Source: Pseudomonadales bacterium
Lineage (GTDB): Bacteria; Pseudomonadota; Gammaproteobacteria; Pseudomonadales; Azotimanducaceae
Assembly: GCA_029251375.1 (NCBI GenBank)
Contig: JAQXDL010000016.1
Coordinates: 1-64,000 of the forward strand
Length of the DNA stretch: 64,000 nt
Reading direction: 5' to 3'
Both the position numbers and the translations under genes were made by a program. This document shows, piece after piece, positions 50,503-57,712 of this stretch; the first letter of the stretch is position 1; each line of letters opens with the position of its first letter. Below the pieces are notes generated by a model. That model did not search any database and was not told where the DNA came from. It saw nothing but the letters and a program-made list of their open reading frames with translations.

Positions 50503-50676
50503 CTAGCCAGCGCGGCGAGCTAATTCTCTGCGGTTGTTAGATCGGCGAGATTCATTACGACGACGTTCAAAGTCGACGTGTTCATCGGCAAGACGTCGCT
50601 CAATCCGTCTGCGATTCTCTTCTCTTCTATCTGAGCCCGTGCGTTTGTTATCGATTGCGTCCGTTTCAGTAGACAT
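50503..50676 (-). CDS. 57-residue arginine-rich small protein
   Basis: ATG at 50676 preceded by AAAAGGAGCAGATCAAC, a near-perfect ribosome binding site at good spacing. The product starts STETDAIDNKRTGSDRREEN and continues RRRIERRLADEHVDFERRRN, then ends ELARRAG; about 17 of 57 residues are Arg, many in RR pairs with Glu/Asp between them. It looks like one or two amphipathic charged helices that could bind RNA or a partner. I do not recognise a family. It faces the smc operon convergently; its upstream region is 50677-51010. Confidence 0.75.
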   Translation of the reverse strand: MSTETDAIDNKRTGSDRREENRRRIERRLADEHVDFERRRNESRRSNNRRELARRAG

Positions 50677-51010
50677 GTTGATCTGCTCCTTTTTTCAGCA
50701 CCGCACCAAGACCTTAATTAAGCGACGTTAGGTGGCGCTTTTTTAAACACTCTCGTCAGTACCTTACATCAGGGCTCGCATGGCGAGCTGCATATCGGCT
50801 GTTTGGTTCAACGATATTTGCTAACGACGTTAGTTAAGTATGATCGGTCGAGCGACGGAGAAGGTCAAGGACTCTATGTAACTTATTTGTAAGTGTGTCC
50901 GATTCAAAAAGGAACAACATACGGGTGAAAAGGCTTCCGCCTGATTAGTGCTGGATAGCACTATGTGGGTTAGGAACAATGGTAAACTAACTATTTGATT
51001 CGAGTAAATA
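50677..51010. other. Divergent spacer between the small Arg-rich gene and dinG
   Basis: 334 nt holding the promoters of the two divergent genes. A plus-oriented weak hairpin with T6 lies at about 50719-50740 (AAGCG...CGCTTTTTT), and an inverted repeat lies at 50946-50963. No SOS-type LexA box (CTGT-N8-ACAG) was recognised near dinG. Confidence 0.55.
50946..50963. promoter_or_regulatory. Inverted repeat upstream of dinG
   Basis: Perfect 7-bp dyad TAGTGCT-GGAT-AGCACTA, 48-65 nt before the dinG start, a position fitting an operator for dinG or its divergent neighbour. The regulator is unknown. Confidence 0.4.
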
Positions 51011-53113
51011 ATGTTAACCGATGAACTGAAATCGGAGATTCAAGTCGCATACTCCAATTTGCTCGAGGCAAAGGGCTATGTCGCCCGTCACTGCCAAAAG
51101 CAAATGATTGCAGATGTTGCTAATACACTTGGTAGCATCGAAGTTGATGAAGACGGGGCAAGAATCTCCGGTAATCCTGTTTGTGTCATAGAGGCCGGTA
51201 CAGGTACGGGCAAGACAGTTGCTTATGCAATGGCGGTATTGCCTATCGCCAGAGCGATGGGTAAATCTGTCGTTATCTCGACAGCGACAATTGCACTTCA
51301 AGAGCAGATCGTGTTTGTTGACTTACCAGATATTCGGGAGCATTCCGGTGTCGATTTTTCTTACACGTTAGCGAAAGGGCGAAGGCGATATCTTTGTCTA
51401 TCAAGACTCGACTCGCTACTTCAAGATGTTCAGTCGCCCAATCAGAGCCTCGCCTTCTACGATGATGAAATGTACCAATCGGATGAATCCTATCAAGCTT
51501 TGTATGAATTGATGCTGACTAAACTTGGTCGTGGCGATTGGGACGGTGATAGGGATAACTGGTCAGATGAGATAGCCAATGACGCTTGGTTCCCGGTTAG
51601 CACTGATCATGTCCAGTGCACGGGTCGGCAGTGTTCACACTATGAGAATTGCTATTTTTATAAGGCTAGAGAACAGATACATCGGGTTGATTGTATTGTC
51701 ACCAATCACGACTTAGTGATGTCTGATTTGATGATGGGTGGTGGTGCTGTGCTACCAGAGCCAGAAGACACTATTTATATATTTGATGAAGGGCATCATC
51801 TGCCTGACAAGGCGATTAATCATTTTGCGAGTTTCCTGCAGGTCAGAAGCACTCAAGGTTGGTTAGAGCAGATACCGGGCATCCTGAATCAATTGAACGA
51901 AGAGGCGGGGAGTTTGGGGTCCTTGAATATCGCATCCTTCGATGATTCGGTGGTCAACTTGATGCAGCGATTGGAGGAAGTGATTATTCTCTTTGAACCG
52001 TTGCGAGAATTTGCCGAGGGAACCGATACCGATATGCGTTATCGGTTCCCCAGTGGTCAGTTGGAGCTTGGCCACCGTGATTTGGCTCGAGTGCTGTTTC
52101 AGGAAACAGGTCGGTTGCAAGGTCAACTAGCAATCCTTGAGGACCGCTTAGAAGAAGAGCTTGAAGATGAAAGTTTAAAAGAGAGTATGGAGCAATGGTT
52201 GCCCGTTGTTTCCGGTATGAATGCGCGAGCCGAGGGTTGTATGAACCTGTGGCGTGAAATGATGTTAGAGGACAACGCATCTGAACCGCCGCGAGCGAGG
52301 TGGGTAAACTTTCGTGAAGGTGACGAGTTAGCGCTGCATGCGAGTCCTATTGCTGTCCATGATTCGTTGCAAGAATTGCTATGGTCTCGATGCTTCGGCG
52401 CAATAGTGACGAGTGCAACGCTTGCTGTCGGACAAGATTTCTCAAGATTCCAGCGTCGAACAGGTATTGATGCGAGCAATCATTTCCGCGCTCTGCAGAG
52501 TCCGTTTCGTTATCAAGACAATGCGATTCTGAGGGTGCCGCACATGTCTGTGGACCCTAGAACCGCAGACGATCATAACGACGCTGTCGCGTCCATGCTG
52601 CCTGAGTTGCTTAAAGACGGCTTGGGTAGTCTTGTGCTTTTCTCGTCATGGCGGCAGTTGTACCGGATTACTGAAGCACTACCCGATGAGTTACTCACAA
52701 GGGTAATGAGCCAGGGTAGCCATTCCAAGGCGGAGATCGTGGCGCAACACAAGCGCAAGGTTGATGCGGGAGAACAAAGTGTGATTTTCGGCTTGGCGAG
52801 TTTCTCGGAGGGCATCGATTTACCCGGGGACTATTGCACGCATGTTGTCATTATAAAAATTCCCTTTGCGGTACCGGACGATCCGGTGGGTGCAACCCTG
52901 AGTGAATGGATTGAAGGTAATGGTGGTAACTCTTTTCAAGAAATCATGATTCCGGATGCCGCGCTTCGAATGGTACAGTCATGCGGGCGTCTATTGAGAA
53001 CTGAGAATGATACCGGCACCGTGACTATTCTCGATCGCAGGCTCGTAACGCAACGCTATGGTAATTTGATCTTAGATGCGCTGCCGCCCTTCCGTAGAGA
53101 GATTGAGCGATAA
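51011..53113 (+). CDS. dinG: ATP-dependent DNA helicase DinG
   Basis: 700 residues, superfamily 2 XPD-like helicase. Walker A EAGTGTGKTVAYAMA (Lys68), DEGH box with Asp259 (IFDEGHHLPD), and the four iron-sulfur cysteines Cys129 (RRRYLCLSRL), Cys203, Cys208 and Cys214 (VQCTGRQCSHYENCYF). C-terminal motifs include FSSWRQLYRI, FGLASFSEGIDLPGDY and the final MVQSCGRLLRTENDTG. It unwinds 5'-to-3' and resolves R-loops and other structures. The kinase gene follows 4 nt after its stop. Confidence 0.97.
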   Translation: MLTDELKSEIQVAYSNLLEAKGYVARHCQKQMIADVANTLGSIEVDEDGARISGNPVCVIEAGTGTGKTVAYAMAVLPIARAMGKSVVISTATIALQEQIVFVDLPDIREHSGVDFSYTLAKGRRRYLCLSRLDSLLQDVQSPNQSLAFYDDEMYQSDESYQALYELMLTKLGRGDWDGDRDNWSDEIANDAWFPVSTDHVQCTGRQCSHYENCYFYKAREQIHRVDCIVTNHDLVMSDLMMGGGAVLPEPEDTIYIFDEGHHLPDKAINHFASFLQVRSTQGWLEQIPGILNQLNEEAGSLGSLNIASFDDSVVNLMQRLEEVIILFEPLREFAEGTDTDMRYRFPSGQLELGHRDLARVLFQETGRLQGQLAILEDRLEEELEDESLKESMEQWLPVVSGMNARAEGCMNLWREMMLEDNASEPPRARWVNFREGDELALHASPIAVHDSLQELLWSRCFGAIVTSATLAVGQDFSRFQRRTGIDASNHFRALQSPFRYQDNAILRVPHMSVDPRTADDHNDAVASMLPELLKDGLGSLVLFSSWRQLYRITEALPDELLTRVMSQGSHSKAEIVAQHKRKVDAGEQSVIFGLASFSEGIDLPGDYCTHVVIIKIPFAVPDDPVGATLSEWIEGNGGNSFQEIMIPDAALRMVQSCGRLLRTENDTGTVTILDRRLVTQRYGNLILDALPPFRREIER

Positions 53114-53117
53114 TTAA

Positions 53118-54008
53118 GTGGAAATTAGAAAATTTTACAGTGATGAACGCGAAACTTATCGCCGACAAGACCACATTTGGTTTCTTGCTGAATGCGCGCG
53201 AAACTCACTTGATTTACACAAAGACTATTATGAGGTGTTGCTTGGTACTGCGCAGTGGCTGGTCAGCCGTTGCGATGATGAAGTACTGACCTTAGGTATT
53301 GCTGGTGGACAAGGTAGCGGCAAATCGACATTTTCGCACCTGTTGCTGAAGGCCGTTGAGTATATTTCCGATAAGAGAGGCATGATACTGTGCCTTGATG
53401 ATTTCTATCTTACGCATGCAGAAAGACAGCGTCTGTCTAAATCAATACATCCATTGCTAGCAACCCGCGGTGTGCCGGGCACGCATGATGTTGAAATGAT
53501 GTCTTCAGTCATTAATCGAATACGTCATGGTGAGTCGGTGCAAGTCCCAGAATTCAATAAGGCTGAAGATGATCGGAGTAGCTTCAGGCGGGTACAAGGT
53601 GGCGAAATCGACTTTGTCATTTTCGAAGGTTGGTGCTGGGGAGCAACAGCGACCACAGAAAATGATCTTATCGAACCGTTTAATAATCTTGAAGTAGAAC
53701 AAGACTCTAAGGGTATCTGGCGAAATTATGTCAACGATCAGCTTGAACGTTATCAGTCGCTATTTGATACGCAGCTATCTATCTTCTTACAGGTGCCAGA
53801 CATTGCTGCCGTTCTAAAATGGCGCTGGCTGCAGGAACAAGGATTACCTGACGGCTCTCGAAAAATGTCAAAATCTGCGGTTAGCGAATTCATTCAGTAC
53901 TACGAACGAATTACCGTACGAATGCTGGCAGAAAGCCCTCAAAAATCAGATATTGTCATTAAGCTCGACCATCAACATCAGTTTTTCTCCGCTGTACTCA
54001 AAGATTGA
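53118..54008 (+). CDS. P-loop kinase, D-glycerate 3-kinase-like
   Basis: 296 residues, GTG start 4 nt after dinG, so cotranscribed. P-loop GIAGGQGSGKSTFSHLLLKA, then LCLDDFYLTHAERQRLSKSI with HPLLATRGVPGTHD, FNKAEDDRS and IVFEGWCWGA-like segment (VIFEGWCWGATATTENDLIE): the pattern of the plant-type glycerate kinase / yeast Tda10 / E. coli YggC group related to uridine kinase. It likely phosphorylates D-glycerate, but related proteins have other small substrates. Confidence 0.85.
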   Translation: MEIRKFYSDERETYRRQDHIWFLAECARNSLDLHKDYYEVLLGTAQWLVSRCDDEVLTLGIAGGQGSGKSTFSHLLLKAVEYISDKRGMILCLDDFYLTHAERQRLSKSIHPLLATRGVPGTHDVEMMSSVINRIRHGESVQVPEFNKAEDDRSSFRRVQGGEIDFVIFEGWCWGATATTENDLIEPFNNLEVEQDSKGIWRNYVNDQLERYQSLFDTQLSIFLQVPDIAAVLKWRWLQEQGLPDGSRKMSKSAVSEFIQYYERITVRMLAESPQKSDIVIKLDHQHQFFSAVLKD

Positions 54009-54246
54009 TGGGCCATTTGAGCAGGTAAAGTATTGCGCGGGCTCAATTTTCGGTACTCAGGCGGTTTTAATTCAGCTGGTTTCTGATCTTTGTTAGGCAA
54101 GATTTTTAGTGTCTTAGGCCAGCTTTCTAACTCTGTTATATAGATGACGCGAGATAGACTCGCTGTATATTCGGTTTTTAGCAACATCCTATTCAGGCGA
54201 AATTCAGGTCGACCCATCTAAGGTTAGCCCACGTTCACGTTAATGG

Positions 54247-54852
54247 GTGTCGGAGATGAAAGAGATGAAACGAAATTGCAGTCGGTCGGATAAACCTAAT
54301 TCAGCTCGAGTGCAAGTGACGAGGGTTGGTTTGACTGGACCTGGTTTATTCGCCGCGGCGGTGTTCTGTATTGTCGCCCTACCTGCGATAGCCCGAGATA
54401 GACACGTAAGCTACGACTACGCTACCGTTATTGATGCTAGGCCAATTTATGAGACACACAGGGTTGAGCAACCTCGGCAGGAATGTTGGACTGAAACGGT
54501 ATATTCGCAACCCCAAAGGGATAATAGTGTGGGAACAGTTGTTGGTGCTGTTGTTGGTGGAGCACTTGGTAATGCTGTGGGTCACAGTAAGAAGAACAAA
54601 CAGGTTGGTGCAATTGTCGGCGCTTTACTCGGCGGAACGGTTGGGCGCTCTGTTTCTATCCATCGCAAGTCGCATCAAAGCCAGCCGCGCGCGGAGCAAG
54701 TTTGTCGGACATACAATGATTTCTACGAGCAAGAGCGACTAGTAGGGTTCGATGTTCGATATCGATATAACGACGAAACCTATACCACTCGCACAAAACG
54801 AGACCCCGGTGATACCATTAAGCTTCGTCTATCCGTCACGCCTGTGACATAA
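54247..54852 (+). CDS. Glycine-zipper envelope protein
   Basis: Up to 201 residues; starts are possible at GTG 54247, ATG 54256 and ATG 54265. A signal-like segment (GLFAAAVFCIVALPAIARDR) is followed by YDYATVIDARPIYETHRVEQ and a Rick_17kDa-type glycine zipper (GTVVGAVVGGALGNAVGHSK and QVGAIVGALLGGTVGRSV). The C-terminal part is a small beta domain (QVCRTYNDFYEQERLVGFDV) common to this family of outer membrane-associated proteins. It stands before the PepSY-like gene and the two-component pair, probably as part of the same envelope-related unit. Confidence 0.85.
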   Translation: MSEMKEMKRNCSRSDKPNSARVQVTRVGLTGPGLFAAAVFCIVALPAIARDRHVSYDYATVIDARPIYETHRVEQPRQECWTETVYSQPQRDNSVGTVVGAVVGGALGNAVGHSKKNKQVGAIVGALLGGTVGRSVSIHRKSHQSQPRAEQVCRTYNDFYEQERLVGFDVRYRYNDETYTTRTKRDPGDTIKLRLSVTPVT

Positions 54853-54860
54853 ATACGGTA

Positions 54861-55175
54861 ATGATAATGCGTATTCGAGTTTGGTTGATTTTCCTTCTGA
54901 TGCTGTCCACAACACAGGTATTAATTGCTGAACCCCATAAGTCCGGCAGCAAACCGTCAATGCGCAGCAGTTTGGTACAAGGTTCGTCGAGCGCGGCAAT
55001 TTCTAATCAGCACGCAGCGGGTAATGTTCGTCAGGAGTTTCCGGGTAGCAAAATATTATCCGTCAAGAAGATGGGTAGTAGTGGTCCGCCGGTTTACAAG
55101 ATAAAAACCCTGTCAGGAAGCGGTGTGGTCAAATTTGTCTATGTCGATGGTACGAGCGGCGAGGTATTCGAATGA
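54861..55175 (+). CDS. Small exported PepSY-like protein
   Basis: 104 residues with a signal peptide (RIRVWLIFLLMLSTTQVLIA), a Ser-rich spacer, and a C-terminal PepSY-like fold (EFPGSKILSVKKMGSSGPPV, then YKIKTLSGSGVVKFVYVDGT with SGEVFE). Its stop overlaps the ATG of the response regulator (ATGA), so translation is coupled; such small periplasmic PepSY proteins often accompany PhoP/PhoQ-like pairs and may modulate the sensor. Confidence 0.82.
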   Translation: MIMRIRVWLIFLLMLSTTQVLIAEPHKSGSKPSMRSSLVQGSSSAAISNQHAAGNVRQEFPGSKILSVKKMGSSGPPVYKIKTLSGSGVVKFVYVDGTSGEVFE

Positions 55176-55855
55176 AAAAACGACTTTTGTTGGTAGAGGA
55201 CGAGACAAAACTACGCGATCAACTATTAGAGCTTTTGGGCCGTCATAACTTTGATGTCGATGTTTGTTCCGATGGTGCTCAAGCGGTTAGTGTCATCGGT
55301 GATTCGCATTATGATATTGCTGTCGTTGATTTAGGTTTGCCAAAAGTTTCTGGCATTGATGTGATCAAGGCGATTAGAAGCTCCGGTGCGGAATACCCAA
55401 TATTAATTCTGACAGCGAGATCGGATTGGCAAGACAAGGTGCAGGGTCTGGAAGCTGGCGCGGACGATTACCTGGTGAAACCCTTTCACATACAAGAATT
55501 TCTGGCTAGGCTTGAAGCGCTAATCCGGCGCGCAACCGGCCAGTTCAAACCAAGTCTTGAGGCGGGTCCAATTCATTTGGACACGCGTAAAAAACGCGTT
55601 TGTGTGTCAGGCGAAGGCGTAGATTTAACGGCCTACGAGTTCAACTTGCTCCAGTATCTTATGCATCGACCTGGTGAAGTCATTTCAAAATCCGAGTTGA
55701 CTGATCATCTCTACGAGCAGGACTACGATAAAGACAGTAACGTGATTGAGGTCTTCATTGGTCGTTTACGCAAGAAGCTAGATCCAGAAAATGCGCTAAA
55801 CCCTATCGAGACGGTGAGGGGTTTGGGTTATCGATTTGAACTTGCCATTTCCTGA
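55172..55855 (+). CDS. OmpR/PhoP-family response regulator
   Basis: 227 residues. Receiver domain with acidic VEDE pocket (LLLVEDETKL), phospho-acceptor Asp53 in VVDLGLPKVSG, LTARSDW and LVKPF lysine; C-terminal winged-helix DNA-binding domain (LTAYEFNLLQYLMHRPGEVI, SNVIEVFIGRLRKKL, VRGLGYRF). It forms a pair with the kinase starting 8 nt downstream. Target genes are unknown; the preceding glycine-zipper and PepSY genes may be part of its regulon. Confidence 0.95.
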   Translation: MKKRLLLVEDETKLRDQLLELLGRHNFDVDVCSDGAQAVSVIGDSHYDIAVVDLGLPKVSGIDVIKAIRSSGAEYPILILTARSDWQDKVQGLEAGADDYLVKPFHIQEFLARLEALIRRATGQFKPSLEAGPIHLDTRKKRVCVSGEGVDLTAYEFNLLQYLMHRPGEVISKSELTDHLYEQDYDKDSNVIEVFIGRLRKKLDPENALNPIETVRGLGYRFELAIS

Positions 55856-55863
55856 GTTGGTCT

Positions 55864-57375
55864 ATGCAGATACCTAATTCCCTTCGAGCTAGGTTACTAA
55901 TTTCAGCCTCTGCGGTACTTTTTGTATTCTTCGGGTTGATGGGCGTTGTTCTTGATCAGTCCTTTCGGCGCAGTGTAGAACAGAGTGTCTCCGAAAAACT
56001 TGTGGTTCAGATCTATGGGCTATTGTCCGTTGCTGAGGTTGAACAACAACTGGTTATGCCTGAACAATTGCAAGAACCTGGTTTTAATCTTCCCGGCTCG
56101 GGTTTGTCGGCTTTAGTTCTTGGCGCTAATGCTGAAGAGCTTTGGCGAAGTCCAAGCGGCATTGATTTGCTTATCGTTGATGATATGCGAGTCGAATTCC
56201 AAACGAGCCTTTCAATTGGCGACCAACGATTTGGGGAGACTCAACACGAGACCGAGCCTTACTTCTTTCAAAGTTATCAAGTTCTGTGGCAAAGCGGGGC
56301 TGAAAATCAGCTGCCATTGACGTTTGTCGTGTTGGAGTCGAAAGACCGTTTTCAAGCCGAGGTGGCCAGTTATCGCAACACCCTTTGGTTGCTTCTTCTG
56401 GGTGTAAGCATTGTACTTTTATTAGTTCAAGCAGTGGTAATTCGTTGGGGGCTCGTTCCGCTTCGCTATCTTGAGCGGGATTTGAAGCAAATTGAGGATG
56501 GTAGGCAGGATGTATTGCAGGGTGATTATCCAAAGGAAATAGATGGTGTAACGCGAAATTTGAACCTTTTATTGTTGAGGGAACGCGAGCAGAGGGAGAA
56601 GTATCGTTTAACGATGGCTGATCTAGCGCATAGCCTAAAAACGCCGTTGGCGATTATAAGAGGGTCAATGAACGAGCTGGAGAACCTAGATGTAGGCGGG
56701 ACTGATGTAGGTCAAAAAAATATCCAAAATGAGATTACTAGTGGTAATGAAAATGATGCCATTGGTACGTATGCAAAACATTTGCAGGGCTCTGCTAAGA
56801 GTTCTGCTACAAGTTCTCAATTAAATAGGTCGGTAAATTCATCTGTTCATAACAGCGTAAATGATCAAGTAAGCCGTATGAATGAGATTATTGACTACCA
56901 GCTGCAAAGAGCGGTGGTAGGTTCCTCGCATATAATCAAACGCGCTTTTAAAGTTAAGCCGATTGTTACTAATCTCGTTTCGGCGATGGAAAAAGTTTAT
57001 GTAACAAAGGCGATAAGGTTTGATCTGCAGATAACGGACCAAGATTTTCTTGGAGACGAACGTGACCTTACCGAAGTGCTAGGCAATTTGATGGATAATG
57101 CCTGTAAATTTGGGGTAAGTGAGGTCAGTATCAAGCTGTCCAAGATTGATGCGGGTCAGCTAGTCATAGAAATTGATGACGATGGACCTGGCATTCCGCA
57201 AGATCAAACAGAGGCCGTGTTAAAGCGAGGTCAGCGATTAGACTCAGCAACTCCTGGGCAAGGTATTGGATTGGCGATTGTCGTTGAGATAGCCGCACGT
57301 TATGGCGGGACAGTGTCTTTGGTGCCGGGACTAAATGGTAGCGGCACACACGTCACAGTTATGCTAAGGGGGTAA
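55864..57375 (+). CDS. PhoQ-like sensor histidine kinase with DHp insert
   Basis: 503 residues: membrane segment 1 (ARLLISASAVLFVFFGLMGV), periplasmic sensor (about 32-170), membrane segment 2 (TLWLLLLGVSIVLLLVQAVV), HAMP-like linker, dimerisation helix with His256 in ADLAHSLKTPLAIIRG, and HATPase domain with N-box LGNLMDNACKFGVSEV, DDDGPGIPQ and GQGIGLAIVVEIAARYGG. Between the two helices of the dimerisation domain (about residues 275-333) lies a Ser/Asn/Gly-rich insert not present in PhoQ, in which the two helices are joined by a short turn. The second helix (QVSRMNEIIDYQLQRAVV) is intact. Histidine kinase activity is predicted to be retained. Confidence 0.92.
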   Translation: MQIPNSLRARLLISASAVLFVFFGLMGVVLDQSFRRSVEQSVSEKLVVQIYGLLSVAEVEQQLVMPEQLQEPGFNLPGSGLSALVLGANAEELWRSPSGIDLLIVDDMRVEFQTSLSIGDQRFGETQHETEPYFFQSYQVLWQSGAENQLPLTFVVLESKDRFQAEVASYRNTLWLLLLGVSIVLLLVQAVVIRWGLVPLRYLERDLKQIEDGRQDVLQGDYPKEIDGVTRNLNLLLLREREQREKYRLTMADLAHSLKTPLAIIRGSMNELENLDVGGTDVGQKNIQNEITSGNENDAIGTYAKHLQGSAKSSATSSQLNRSVNSSVHNSVNDQVSRMNEIIDYQLQRAVVGSSHIIKRAFKVKPIVTNLVSAMEKVYVTKAIRFDLQITDQDFLGDERDLTEVLGNLMDNACKFGVSEVSIKLSKIDAGQLVIEIDDDGPGIPQDQTEAVLKRGQRLDSATPGQGIGLAIVVEIAARYGGTVSLVPGLNGSGTHVTVMLRG

Positions 57376-57409
57376 CCTGATGGCGTGTTAGTTATTTACT
57401 GCTGGAAGT

Positions 57410-57712
57410 TCAACGTCTGATTTTCTCAATGCGTACGAGGCGACCTGCTTCGAAGGTGAGCATATCGTAGTACTTACTTTGGCGCTTGTAGATCCACTCT
57501 TCTAAAATGTGCTCGCGTTCTTGTAAGTAACCATTGGTGTGTCGCTCGGTACGTAAAGTGTAGCCAATAACTTCTACCGATAATGGCTCACCACAAATAT
57601 CGCGAATATGAATTTTTAGGTCACCTTCCTCTACTAGGTTGGTGCCGCATCTCAGAGCGTAAGCCGGTAGTGAAATGAGCATTACCATAGTAAAGGTAAG
57701 GAGGTGCCTCAA
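57410..57712 (-). CDS. DUF2845 small exported protein
   Basis: 100 residues with a signal peptide (LLTFTMVMLISLPAYA) and the DUF2845 core: LRCGTNLVEEGDLKIHIRDI with CGEP, then two beta segments (VIGYTLRTERH, EEWIYKRQSKYYDMLTFEAG). The start overlaps the stop of the DUF349 gene (ATGA), so it is translationally coupled to it. The family function is unknown. Confidence 0.88.
   Translation of the reverse strand: MRHLLTFTMVMLISLPAYALRCGTNLVEEGDLKIHIRDICGEPLSVEVIGYTLRTERHTNGYLQEREHILEEWIYKRQSKYYDMLTFEAGRLVRIEKIRR

Noticed and set aside
50719-50740. Weak plus-strand hairpin with T6 upstream of the small Arg-rich gene
   Set aside because: Five-bp stem with a large loop and no gene reading into it; not listed as a terminator.
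53978-54217. Minus-strand 79-codon frame after the glycerate-kinase-like gene
   Set aside because: Overlaps the end of a well-supported gene and has no start signal or recognisable product.
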